A stretch of DNA of 26,774 bases, taken from assembly GCA_934589665.1 (NCBI GenBank), contig CAKTOJ010000013.1, forward strand, positions 1-26,774, in the 5' to 3' direction. This DNA comes from an uncultured Oscillospiraceae bacterium (GTDB taxonomy: Bacteria > Bacillota > Clostridia > Oscillospirales > Oscillospiraceae). The position numbers and the translations under genes were made by a program. Within the stretch, counting starts at the first letter, position 1; each line of letters begins with the position of its first letter. Positions 1 through 7,222 of this stretch are shown here, one piece after another. The notes under the pieces are model-generated. The model was not told where the DNA came from, ran no database searches, and saw only the letters and a list, made by a program, of their open reading frames with translations.

Positions 1-618
1 ACCCACGGCGACAACAACGGCCTTGTCCTGCCCCCGCGCATCGCGCCCGTGCAGGCGGTGGTCATTCCCATCGCGGCACACAAGAAGCCCGAGGTCGCCG
101 AGGCGGCCCGAGACATCAAGGCGCGTCTGCTTGCCGCTGACGTGCGCACGAAGCTCGACGACTCCGACCAGTCCATGGGCTGGAAGTGCGCGGAGTACGA
201 GATGCGCGGCGTGCCGCTGCGCATCGAGATCGGTCCGCGCGATCTGGAGAACGGCCAGTGCTGCATCGTTCGCCGCGACAACGGTGAAAAGACCTTTGTG
301 GCTCTTGACGCGCTGGAGGCATCGGTCAAGGAGCTGCTGGATAAGATCCATGACAACATGCTCGCCAAGGCCAGAGAAAATATGGAAGACAACACCTTTG
401 ACCTCTCCACCTGGGAGGAGGTCAAGGAGATGGCCTCCGGCCGCGGCGGTTTTGCGCGCACGAAGTGGTGCGGCAGTCTGGAGTGCGAGCTGGGCATGAA
501 GGAAAAAGCGGGCGTTTCCTCCCGCTGCATGCCGCTCAAGCAGTCCGGCACGGTCGGTAAGTGTGTATTCTGCGGCAAGGAAGCAACGACGGATATTTAT
601 TGGGGCGTCGCCTACTAA
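1..618 (+). CDS. proS: Prolyl-tRNA synthetase, C-terminal part (gene starts before the window)
   Basis: This is the last 205 residues of a class II prolyl-tRNA synthetase, which charges tRNA-Pro with proline in the cytoplasm. The frame is open from base 1. It begins in a conserved HGD..GLVLPPRIAP segment, the last catalytic motif region, followed by the anticodon-binding domain (about residues 15-115 of the fragment) and a C-terminal domain containing several Cys (WCGSLEC, SSRC, CVFCG) that resembles the zinc-binding tail of archaeal/eukaryotic-type ProRS. The protein ends in a terminal Tyr (GVAY), typical of this short form lacking the editing insertion. The sequence cannot show whether the rest of the gene is intact. 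A strong intrinsic terminator follows 25 bases after the stop. Confidence 0.95.
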   Translation, partial: THGDNNGLVLPPRIAPVQAVVIPIAAHKKPEVAEAARDIKARLLAADVRTKLDDSDQSMGWKCAEYEMRGVPLRIEIGPRDLENGQCCIVRRDNGEKTFVALDALEASVKELLDKIHDNMLAKARENMEDNTFDLSTWEEVKEMASGRGGFARTKWCGSLECELGMKEKAGVSSRCMPLKQSGTVGKCVFCGKEATTDIYWGVAY

Positions 619-642
619 AATAAAACGGAAAACGATTTTGGA

Positions 643-676
643 AAAAGGTTCCCGTGTCGGGAACCTTTTCCTTTTT
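643..676 (+). terminator. Intrinsic terminator of proS
   Basis: A perfect 12-bp stem (643-654 with 658-669, AAAAGGTTCCCG and its complement) has a 3-base loop and is followed by a T-rich run ending near 676. It lies between the proS stop and the serpin ribosome site. Confidence 0.9.
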
Positions 677-720
677 TCTACCGTCATAAGGGATAACAAC
701 GCCCAAGGAGGTATGATGAG

Positions 721-2199
721 ATGAAACGAGTTCTGGCGTTTTTGCTCTGCCTGACCTTTGCACTGACCGGCTGTGCGCAGACCCTGCCCGCGCCGGACGG
801 AGGCGAACAGGACGACCCGGTGCAGTCGGAGGATGGGGAGAGCGCGAAATTGCTGAATCAATACACGCTGGCCGCCGCTGAACTGCCGGTTCTGCCTGCA
901 CAGCCGAGCGAGGAGGAGCTTTATGCCGCCTACGAAAAGCTTGATTATGACAGAATGGGCGAAGAGGCCTACAGTAAGGCACAGGAAGCACTCTGGGAGG
1001 ATTTTGACGCACGCTCCACAGCCTATGCCGACGCGGTGAAGGCACTGCGGGGCGAGGGCGTGGACGCGTCAATGACACCGGCGCTGCTCGGCTACAGCAC
1101 CAAAACAGTCTCCAAGCTGCTCGGCGGCGAGGAAACGGAAAATGTCGTCTATTCACCAGCAAACCTTTATCTGGCTCTTTCCATGCTCACCGAAACGGTG
1201 GACGGTGAAACGCGCGCACAGCTCCTCGACCTTCTTGGCTCCGAGGACGAGGAAACCCTCCGTGCGACGGCGAACGCGGTCTGGCGCTCACTCTACACGG
1301 ACAGTGCCAGCGGGAAAACGCTGCTGGCTAACTCCCTCTGGCTGAGTGATACGCAGACGTATCGGACGGAAACGGTCGAACATCTGGCGCAGGATTACTA
1401 TGCATCCACGTTCCGCGTTCCGATGGGCGAGGACGATACCAACAAGGCTGTGCAGGCATGGCTGAACACCAACACGGGCGGGCTTCTCGCGGATGCGGCG
1501 AAGAACATAGAGACCAAGCCGGAAACGGTGATGCTTCTGCTCTCAGCGCTTTATTTCAAGGACCAGTGGCGTGACGAGTTCTATGCCGCAGCCACAAAGG
1601 AAGAGATATTCACCGCCGCTGACGGCACGGAGCAGCGTGTGGATTTCATGCACAAGACACAGGATCGCGCCAATTACGTGCGCGGAGAGAACTATACCAT
1701 TGCGCAGCTTCCGTTCCGCGGCGGAGAGAGCATGATCTTCCTCCTGCCCGACGAGGGTACGGCCCTCACGCCGCTGCTGCGCGGGGAGGCAGCGCTGACC
1801 GACCTTTTCATCGGCGTATACCAGAACGACAAAGCGCAGACGGCAAAGCTTGTCTGGAGCGTGCCGAAGTTCGATGTCAGCTCCGATCTGGAGCTGACCG
1901 ACGCGCTCCGCTCCCTTGGTGTGACAGACGTGTTCGACGATACGCAGGCGGACTTCTCACCGCTTGCCGATTTTGATGAGCCGGTGTCCGTCACGCAGGT
2001 GCAGCATGCCGCGCGTGTGAAGCTTGACGAGGAGGGCTGCGAGGCCGCGGCGTTTACCGCCATCATAGCGGATGCAACGGCGGCGATGCCGGAGGAGCTT
2101 CCGGTTGTGGAGATGAACCTGAACCGCCCCTTTGCCTTTGTCATCACCGGTGTGGATGGCCTGCCGCTGTTTGCCGGCGCGGTCAATACAATGGAATGA
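721..2199 (+). CDS. Serpin-family serine protease inhibitor, secreted lipoprotein
   Basis: A 492-residue serpin predicted to be anchored outside the cell. Residues 1-18 form a lipoprotein signal peptide ending in the lipobox LTGC (Cys18). About 90 linker residues precede the serpin core (about 120-492). Recognisable serpin segments are the NVVYSPANLYLALSML helix, ANSLWLS, ALYFKDQW, and the C-terminal NRPFAFVI..GLPLFAG strand. The reactive-centre hinge reads EEGCEAAAFTA (about 437-447), rich in small residues as in inhibitory serpins. Aligned by the hinge Gly to alpha-1-antitrypsin, P1-P1' falls at about Thr453-Ala454, which would suit an elastase- or subtilisin-like target; this is inference. 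P14 is Cys and P9 is Phe, both less usual. The start is set by AAGGAGG (705-711), 9 bases before the ATG. No strong promoter is seen between the proS terminator and this gene. Confidence 0.93.
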   Translation: MKRVLAFLLCLTFALTGCAQTLPAPDGGEQDDPVQSEDGESAKLLNQYTLAAAELPVLPAQPSEEELYAAYEKLDYDRMGEEAYSKAQEALWEDFDARSTAYADAVKALRGEGVDASMTPALLGYSTKTVSKLLGGEETENVVYSPANLYLALSMLTETVDGETRAQLLDLLGSEDEETLRATANAVWRSLYTDSASGKTLLANSLWLSDTQTYRTETVEHLAQDYYASTFRVPMGEDDTNKAVQAWLNTNTGGLLADAAKNIETKPETVMLLLSALYFKDQWRDEFYAAATKEEIFTAADGTEQRVDFMHKTQDRANYVRGENYTIAQLPFRGGESMIFLLPDEGTALTPLLRGEAALTDLFIGVYQNDKAQTAKLVWSVPKFDVSSDLELTDALRSLGVTDVFDDTQADFSPLADFDEPVSVTQVQHAARVKLDEEGCEAAAFTAIIADATAAMPEELPVVEMNLNRPFAFVITGVDGLPLFAGAVNTME

Positions 2200-2234
2200 A
2201 GCAAAAAGGACGCTCATGCGAGCGTCCTTTTGCT
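2200..2234. terminator. Bidirectional terminator between serpin and trmN6
   Basis: A near-perfect palindrome (arms around AAAAGGACGCT and its complement) lies between two convergent genes, with A-run and T-run on opposite sides. It can end transcription from both strands. The trmN6 stop codon lies inside its right arm. Confidence 0.85.
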
Positions 2235-2934
2235 ATGTGCGGAAATAAACACGGTCCCATTCGGCGCTGCCGATGACGAGCGGCGGCTCGACTGTCAGTC
2301 CACTGTTCCCACCGCGGCGCGCTTCGATCAGCACCAGCGAGGGGGCGGCCTGCGGTGCAGAGGTGACAAAGCGCAGCCGTTTCGGCTCCAGACCGCTGGC
2401 GCGGAATGTGCAGAGAAGGTCGGTCAGCCGTTCGGGCTTGTGGACAAGCGCAAAACGCCCGCCCCAGCGCAATACCCGCGCTGCCGCCGTGCAGACGTCG
2501 GCAAGCGTACACTCCGCCTCCTCCCGCGCAGTCTGTCGGACCGCACATGAGGCGCTGATGCCGTGACCGGCAGGGAAATAGGGCGGGTTGGAAACGGCGT
2601 AGTCCATGCTCCCTGCAGCGGGAAGAGCAGCGTAATCACGCAGGTCACCGGTGCGCAGTATAACATGCTCCGTCCAGCCGTTGGCGGTGCAGGTTTTCTC
2701 CGCCAGAGCGTTTGCCACGCCGTTCTGCTCCACGCAGCAGAGCGTGAGAGATGCTTCCCGCGCAAGCAGAAGCGCGCCGAGCAGACCTGTCCCGCTGCCG
2801 AGGTCGCACACACGGTCCCGCCTCTTCGGTGCGGCAAAATATCCGAGAGCAAAGCTGTCGGTTGTGGGAGGGAAGAGTGCGGTATCATAATAAAAGCAGG
2901 GGCCGTCCGGCCAGAGATGGTCGATGCGTTCCAT
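2233..2934 (-). CDS. trmN6: tRNA1(Val) A37 N6-methyltransferase TrmN6-like (YfiC family)
   Basis: A 233-residue class I SAM-dependent methyltransferase. Motif I, CDLGSGTGLLG, is at about residues 43-53 (SAM binding). The catalytic SNPPYF motif at 115-120 is the N6-adenine type that stacks the target base. The length and the N-terminal segment (LWPDGPCFYYDTALFPPTTDS) fit the TrmN6/YfiC family, which methylates adenine 37 of a tRNA; the exact substrate in this organism is inferred. The start ATG is preceded by GGAGGA. The gene lies 20 bases downstream of the ferredoxin terminator, and I see no clear separate promoter, so it may depend on read-through. It runs convergent to the serpin gene. Confidence 0.85.
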   Translation of the reverse strand: MERIDHLWPDGPCFYYDTALFPPTTDSFALGYFAAPKRRDRVCDLGSGTGLLGALLLAREASLTLCCVEQNGVANALAEKTCTANGWTEHVILRTGDLRDYAALPAAGSMDYAVSNPPYFPAGHGISASCAVRQTAREEAECTLADVCTAAARVLRWGGRFALVHKPERLTDLLCTFRASGLEPKRLRFVTSAPQAAPSLVLIEARRGGNSGLTVEPPLVIGSAEWDRVYFRT

Positions 2935-2954
2935 GGGGATTCCTCCGTTTGGGT

Positions 2955-2993
2955 AAAAAATAAGGACGCGCCGAAAGCGCGTCCTTATTTTTT
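2955..2993 (-). terminator. Intrinsic terminator after the ferredoxin gene
   Basis: A perfect 17-bp stem (2955-2971 with 2977-2993) has a 5-base CGAAA loop and flanking A6/T6 runs. It lies just after the ferredoxin stop on the minus strand and separates it from trmN6. By its symmetry it would also work on the plus strand. Confidence 0.9.
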
Positions 2994-2999
2994 AAGTAC

Positions 3000-3170
3000 T
3001 TACTCCTGAGAGATCGCACCGTTGGGGCAGGTGTCCGCGCAGGAACCGCAGTCCAGGCAGGCACCGGCGTCGATCTGGTACTGGGAATCACCCTGAGAGA
3101 TCGCGCCAACGGGGCAGGCGTCTGCGCAAGCACCGCAGCTAACGCAGGCAGAACCAATGTGATAAGCCAT
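3000..3170 (-). CDS. Small 2[4Fe-4S] ferredoxin
   Basis: A 56-residue clostridial-type ferredoxin, a soluble low-potential electron carrier. It holds two complete CxxCxxCxxxCP motifs (Cys9/12/15/19 and Cys38/41/44/48), each followed by a GAIS segment, the classic pseudo-twofold fold binding two [4Fe-4S] clusters. The start is the ATG at 3170 (MAYHIGS), with GGAGGT about 8 bases upstream; an in-frame ATG further upstream has no ribosome site and would overlap the untranslated leader. It has its own promoter (3201-3229) and a strong terminator, so it is probably monocistronic. The presence of this protein points to anaerobic metabolism; the partner enzyme is not in the window. Confidence 0.96.
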   Translation of the reverse strand: MAYHIGSACVSCGACADACPVGAISQGDSQYQIDAGACLDCGSCADTCPNGAISQE

Positions 3171-3200
3171 TAGAAGCACCTCCATTTGATTGATACGCCT

Positions 3201-3229
3201 ATTGTACACGCCAATGTTTCAAAATGCAA
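3201..3229 (-). promoter_or_regulatory. Sigma-A type promoter of the ferredoxin gene
   Basis: On the minus strand, TTGCAT (3229-3224) is followed after 17 bases by TACAAT (3206-3201). The ferredoxin ribosome site and start lie about 30 bases downstream. Confidence 0.75.
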
Positions 3230-3258
3230 GAGGAACTTATGTGAGAATCTTCCGCTTT

Positions 3259-3286
3259 TTGCCAAAAAATTAACAAATCGTATCAT
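3259..3286 (+). promoter_or_regulatory. Probable promoter of clpC
   Basis: TTGCCA (3259-3264) is followed after a 16-base spacer by TATCAT (3281-3286), about 80 bases before the clpC start. I see no tandem CtsR heptad operator (GTCAAA repeats) in this region, so control by CtsR is not supported. Confidence 0.55.
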
Positions 3287-3368
3287 GCTTCGGGGAACAG
3301 AAAGGGAAACCCATATGTCTAAAACTGCGGAGGATGGGAGAGAATGTCAGCAGAAGGAGGCATGCATG

Positions 3369-5834
3369 ATGGCGGATAAGAAATTTGACCCGCGCGCGGA
3401 AAACGCGCTGCGTCTGGCGCAGGAGGCGGCGGGGGAGCTGGGGCACGGCTACGTCGGCTGCGAGCATTTGCTGCTGGGGCTGCTGCGCGAGGATGTCGGC
3501 GCGGCCTACCGTGCGTTGACCGAGGCGGGAATCGAGGAAAACGCGCTGCGCGAGCAGATCGTTGAGGCATCGGGGCGGGGGCTCTTCGGCAGCGCGCCGA
3601 CACAGGGACTCACGCCGCGGGCGCGCAGCGCCGTGGAGCTGGCGGTGGCGGAGGCGATGCGTTTTTCCAGCCCCTGCATCGGCACGGAGCATCTGCTGCT
3701 GGGACTGCTGCGCGACGGCAGCAATATGGCCGTGCGGCTGCTCACAGCCTCCGGTGTGGAGCCGCGCAGGCTTTACAGCGTCGTGGTGCAGAAAATGAGT
3801 GAAACGCCGCGTCCGGCGGCAAAGGAGGGCGGCAGAATGAAAACCGAGAGTGAGGGGAAGCACGGACGCGCTCTGGCGGAGTTTGCCCGTGACCTGACCG
3901 CGCTGGCACGTGCTGGACGGCTTGATCCGGTGATCGGACGGGAGCGGGAGCTTGACCGCACGATCCAGATTCTCTCGCGCAGAACGAAAAACAATCCCGT
4001 CCTGCTCGGCGAGCCGGGCGTGGGGAAAACAGCAGTCGCCGAAGGGCTTGCGCAGCGCATTGCCGACTCTGAGGTGCCGGACGAGCTGCTTGACAAGCGC
4101 GTGCTCTCGCTCGATCTGTCGGCAATGGTGGCGGGGACTAAATATCGCGGAGAATTTGAAGAGCGCGTCAAAAGCATTCTGGAGGAGGTGCGCCGTGACG
4201 GCAAAATCATCCTGTTTCTCGATGAGCTGCACACCATCGTCGGGGCTGGCAGCGCCGAGGGGGCAGTGGACGCGGCAAATATCATCAAGCCCGCGCTCGG
4301 GCGCGGTGAGATTCGTGTTGTAGGAGCGACGACGCTCAACGAGTACCGAAAATACATTGAAAAGGACGCGGCGCTTGAGCGCCGCTTTCAGACCGTTATG
4401 GTGCGTGAGCCGACAGATGAACAGGCCCTTGCTATCCTGCAGGGTTTGCGCCCGCGCTATGAACAGCATCACTGCCTGACGATTACGGACGAAGCGCTGC
4501 GCGCCGCGGTTGCGCTCTCGCGCCGTTATCTCCATGACCGGTTTCTGCCCGACAAGGCGATTGATCTGGTGGACGAGGCGGCCGCACGGCTGCGGATGGA
4601 GGCGCAGCGGGATTCGCCGGAGCTTCGGGCGGTCGAGGGAAAGCTTGCCGCCGTGCGGCGGCACAAGGCGGAGGCGCTTGCCGCGCAGGAATATGAGAAG
4701 GCGGCGCGGCTGCGCGACGTGGAACGGGACTTTCAGGATCAGGCCGGGCTGGAACGTGAAAGGCTGCGTGCCGCCGCGCGTGAGAAAAACGGAACGGTGG
4801 GAGCGGAGGAGATTGCCAGTGTGCTCTCTTCCTGGACAGGGATACCCGCTGCGCAGCTGACAGAGGATGAGCGCGCGCGGCTGATGCATCTGGAGGAGGA
4901 GCTGCACGCGCGTGTGGTTGGGCAGGCGGAGGCCGTTCGTGCCGTGGCGCGCGCCATTCGCCGCGGGCGCTCCGGTGTGTGCGATCCGCGCCGTCCGGTC
5001 GGTTCATTCCTGTTTCTCGGCCCTACAGGCGTAGGGAAGACGGAGCTGTGCCGCGCATTGGCCGCGGCTGTATTCGGGAACGAGGATGCAATGGTGCGGC
5101 TGGATATGTCGGAGTATATGGAGCGGCACACGGTCTCACGCCTGATCGGCGCGCCGCCGGGCTACGTCGGTTGCGAGGAGGGCGGGCAGCTGACAGAGAA
5201 GGTGCGCCGCCGACCGTATACACTCGTGCTCTTTGACGAGATCGAAAAGGCGCATGAGGACGTGTGGAACATTCTGCTGCAAATTTTAGAGGACGGCTTT
5301 GTGACGGACGCGCAGGGGCGGCGTATCGATTTCCGCAGCACGGTGATCGTAATGACCTCAAATGTCGGGGCAAAGCTTATTACCTCGACCGCGCCGAGGC
5401 TCGGCTTCCTTTCGGAGACGGACGGCGGCCAACAGGATGAGCATGTGCGCCAGGCTGTGTTTGAGGAGCTGCGGCGGACCTTCAAGCCAGAATTTCTCAA
5501 CCGGATCGATGAGACGATCCTTTTCCAGCGCCTGACGCAGACCGATACGGAGGAGATCGCGCGGCGGATGCTGCGCACGGTGAGTGAGCGTGCGGACGCG
5601 CTCGGCATTACCCTGACATTTGACGATGAAGCGGTTGAATGGCTGGCAGAGAAGGGATACGATCCGCGCTACGGCGCGCGCCCGCTGCGGCGGGTGATCC
5701 GCACCGAGGTCGAGGATGCTCTGGCGTCGCTGCTGCTTTCCGGGCAGCTGCGCGCCGGCGAGAGTGCGAGGGGCATCCTGCGCGATGGCGTGCTTCAGAT
5801 CGAATGTGCGGTTCCGGCAGCTGTGGAAGGATAA
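3369..5834 (+). CDS. clpC: AAA+ protease chaperone ATPase ClpC
   Basis: An 821-residue Hsp100 unfoldase that feeds proteins to ClpP in the cytoplasm. The domain order is: Clp-N double repeat (about 5-145); first AAA+ ring with Walker A GEPGVGKT (214-221) and Walker B LFLDE (about 282-286); a UVR/coiled middle region (about 420-460, [12 protein letters not shown]), which marks ClpC rather than ClpB or ClpA; second AAA+ ring with Walker A GPTGVGKT (551-558) and FDEIEKAH (about 622-629); and an LGF tripeptide at 678-680 in the position of the ClpP-docking loop. GAAGGAGG (3353-3360) favours the ATG at 3369, with 3366 as a close alternative. In Bacillus, clpC sits in ctsR-mcsA-mcsB-clpC; none of those partners is next to it here. 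Confidence 0.96.
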   Translation: MADKKFDPRAENALRLAQEAAGELGHGYVGCEHLLLGLLREDVGAAYRALTEAGIEENALREQIVEASGRGLFGSAPTQGLTPRARSAVELAVAEAMRFSSPCIGTEHLLLGLLRDGSNMAVRLLTASGVEPRRLYSVVVQKMSETPRPAAKEGGRMKTESEGKHGRALAEFARDLTALARAGRLDPVIGRERELDRTIQILSRRTKNNPVLLGEPGVGKTAVAEGLAQRIADSEVPDELLDKRVLSLDLSAMVAGTKYRGEFEERVKSILEEVRRDGKIILFLDELHTIVGAGSAEGAVDAANIIKPALGRGEIRVVGATTLNEYRKYIEKDAALERRFQTVMVREPTDEQALAILQGLRPRYEQHHCLTITDEALRAAVALSRRYLHDRFLPDKAIDLVDEAAARLRMEAQRDSPELRAVEGKLAAVRRHKAEALAAQEYEKAARLRDVERDFQDQAGLERERLRAAAREKNGTVGAEEIASVLSSWTGIPAAQLTEDERARLMHLEEELHARVVGQAEAVRAVARAIRRGRSGVCDPRRPVGSFLFLGPTGVGKTELCRALAAAVFGNEDAMVRLDMSEYMERHTVSRLIGAPPGYVGCEEGGQLTEKVRRRPYTLVLFDEIEKAHEDVWNILLQILEDGFVTDAQGRRIDFRSTVIVMTSNVGAKLITSTAPRLGFLSETDGGQQDEHVRQAVFEELRRTFKPEFLNRIDETILFQRLTQTDTEEIARRMLRTVSERADALGITLTFDDEAVEWLAEKGYDPRYGARPLRRVIRTEVEDALASLLLSGQLRAGESARGILRDGVLQIECAVPAAVEG

Positions 5835-5860
5835 TACAGCATATTGCACAAAAAGCGACA

Positions 5861-5888
5861 GAATATCTTTTGAGAATAGGAGATATTC
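5861..5888. promoter_or_regulatory. Inverted repeat just upstream of the leader promoter
   Basis: GAATATCT (5861-5868) and AGATATTC (5881-5888) are perfect 8-base arms around a 12-base spacer, ending 5 bases before the -35 box at 5894. This could be a binding site for a regulator, or a weak AT-rich terminator for clpC; it has no T-run. Confidence 0.4.
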
Positions 5889-5893
5889 ACATC

Positions 5894-5922
5894 TTGACTT
5901 TAAAGCTTTAAAGGTCTATACT
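5894..5922 (+). promoter_or_regulatory. Strong sigma-A promoter of the aromatic ABC transporter operon
   Basis: TTGACT (5894-5899) is followed after 17 bases by TATACT (5917-5922), near consensus. The expected transcript start is near 5929, giving a leader of about 230 nt before the binding-protein gene. Confidence 0.82.
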
Positions 5923-5968
5923 GCGAAATAGAAAGAACGAAGTCCGCAAAGACAGAAAGGAGCCCGCA

Positions 5969-6064
5969 ATGATGTACACCGTGAATGGCAGCTATTCCTA
6001 TTACTTTACCGCGTTCCGCTTTGCGGGCCGCTATTTTACCATGCCCTTCCGATACCGCCGGTAA
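5969..6064 (+). CDS. Short Tyr/Phe-rich leader peptide (31 residues)
   Basis: The ATG at 5969 follows AAAGGAG (5955-5961) and opens a 31-codon ORF ending TAA at 6062. Of 31 residues, six are Tyr and five Phe, with a dense run YSYYF at residues 9-13, and there is no Trp. This composition is very unlike the surrounding proteins. The ORF sits between a strong promoter and an intrinsic terminator directly ahead of a transporter operon of the Trp/Tyr family, as expected for an attenuation leader whose ribosome slows when charged tRNA-Tyr or tRNA-Phe is short. It could instead be a small functional basic peptide (five Arg, mostly in the C-terminal half); I do not recognise any family. Confidence 0.6.
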   Translation: MMYTVNGSYSYYFTAFRFAGRYFTMPFRYRR

Positions 6065-6095
6065 AGAACGCATTTGCAGATTTGAGATGTAAGCA

Positions 6096-6136
6096 AAGCG
6101 ATCCTGTCCGACGGATGGGATCGCTTCAATTTTATT
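6096..6136 (+). terminator. Intrinsic terminator in the leader, upstream of the ABC operon
   Basis: AAGCGATCC (6096-6104) pairs with GGATCGCTT (6118-6126). The stem continues through two G-U pairs and three more pairs to a GAC loop, 14 pairs in all, and is followed by CAATTTTATT. It lies after the leader peptide and before the gene at 6159, so it would stop transcription unless an alternative fold forms. Confidence 0.72.
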
Positions 6137-6158
6137 GGTTTGAAAAAGGAGAAGAAAG

Positions 6159-7154
6159 ATGAAAAAGAAACTGACTGCTCTGCTGCTTTCCGCAGCACTG
6201 TGCCTGAGCCTCGCCGCCTGCGGCCAGAAGGCTGAGACCCCCGAAACGCCCGATGCGTCCGAGCCGAGCGGCGACGCCGTGACCTACACCGTCGGCATCT
6301 GCCAGCTTGTCCAGCATGCGGCGCTTGACGCGGCGACACAGGGCTTTATCGATGCGCTCAATGAAGCGCTGCCCGGTCAGGTCAAGATCGAAGAGAAGAA
6401 CGCGTCCGGTGATCCGAACAACTGCTCCACCATCGTCAACGGCTTTGTTTCCGAGGGCGTGGATCTCATCATGGCAAACGCTACGGCGGCTCTGACCGCC
6501 GCGGCCTCCGCGACGAGCGACATTCCCATCCTCGGCACCTCTATCACGGCCTACGGCGTGGCGCTGGATATTGACGACTTCTCCGGCACCGTCGGCGGCA
6601 ACATCTCCGGCACCTCCGACCTTGCGGATCTTTCCGCGCAGGCCGACATGATCGCCGAATGGTTCCCCGATGCGCAGAAGGTTGGTCTCCTGTTCTGCTC
6701 CGGCGAGCCGAACTCCCGCTACCAGATCGAAGAGGTTGCCAAGTGCCTTGAGGCCAAGGGTGTTGAGACTAAGGAATTTGCTTTCACCGATACCAACGAT
6801 GTTTCCTCCGTCACGCAGGCCGCCTGCGACTGGTCCGATGTGATCTATGTTCCCACCGATAACACCGCGGCCGCCAACACGGAAGCGATCGCAAACGTCA
6901 CCGTTCCCTCCAACACGCCGGTCATTGCCGGTGAAGAGGGCATCTGCACAGGCTGCGGCGTGGCGACCCTCTCCATCAGCTACTACGACCTCGGCGTGAC
7001 CACCGGCAAGATGGCCGCCAAGATCCTTACCGGTGAGGCTGACATCTCCACCATGCAGATCGAGTACACCACCGCGACGCCGAAGTACAATGCCTCCATG
7101 TGCGAGACGCTCGGCATTGAGCCGAAGGAGGGCTACACCGCCATCGAAGCGTAA
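6159..7154 (+). CDS. ABC transporter substrate-binding lipoprotein, tryptophan/tyrosine (TrpX-like) family
   Basis: A 331-residue extracellular binding protein. The signal peptide ends in the lipobox LAAC with Cys21, followed by an acidic linker. The mature part has the two-lobed fold of the ABC_sub_bind family (YTVGICQLVQHAALDAATQGF near the start, then NCSTIVNGFVSEGVDLIMANAT, and a late GVTTGKMAAKIL). Members of this family are annotated as putative tryptophan/tyrosine transport components; the ligand here is inferred from family and from the Tyr/Phe-rich leader. AAAAAGGAG precedes the ATG. It is the first structural gene of a three-gene operon, followed by a hairpin that may keep its mRNA more abundant than that of the permease. 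Confidence 0.9.
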   Translation: MKKKLTALLLSAALCLSLAACGQKAETPETPDASEPSGDAVTYTVGICQLVQHAALDAATQGFIDALNEALPGQVKIEEKNASGDPNNCSTIVNGFVSEGVDLIMANATAALTAAASATSDIPILGTSITAYGVALDIDDFSGTVGGNISGTSDLADLSAQADMIAEWFPDAQKVGLLFCSGEPNSRYQIEEVAKCLEAKGVETKEFAFTDTNDVSSVTQAACDWSDVIYVPTDNTAAANTEAIANVTVPSNTPVIAGEEGICTGCGVATLSISYYDLGVTTGKMAAKILTGEADISTMQIEYTTATPKYNASMCETLGIEPKEGYTAIEA

Positions 7155-7168
7155 GCGAAATATCCCGA

Positions 7169-7195
7169 TGGGAGAGGGGCTTGCCCCCTCTCCCA
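7169..7195 (+). repeat. Intergenic GC-rich hairpin between binding protein and permease
   Basis: An 11-bp stem (7169-7179 with 7185-7195, TGGGAGAGGGG and complement) has a 5-base loop and no T-run. Such hairpins commonly shield the 3' end of the binding-protein mRNA. I infer differential expression rather than termination. Confidence 0.6.
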
Positions 7196-7222
7196 TAACG
7201 AAGTGTTTGGAGGAAAAGAAGT

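Larger units (their letters stand above)
5943..6136 (+). promoter_or_regulatory. Candidate transcription attenuator with three competing hairpins
   Basis: Four segments can pair in mutually exclusive ways. Segment A (5943-5951, around CCGCAAAG) pairs with B (6019-6027, CTTTGCGG). B shifted by two (6017-6024, CGCTTTGC) pairs with C (6093-6100, GCAAAGCG). C (6096-6109) pairs with D (6113-6126) as the terminator stem. B lies inside the Tyr/Phe-rich leader ORF at codons 17-19. This is the arrangement of an anti-antiterminator, antiterminator and terminator, so ribosome position in the leader could decide read-through into the transporter genes. The pairings are visible in the sequence; the mechanism is inferred. 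Confidence 0.6.

Noticed and set aside
3270..4907. A 545-codon minus-strand frame opposite clpC
   Set aside because: It is a shadow of clpC, whose two AAA+ rings are complete on the other strand.
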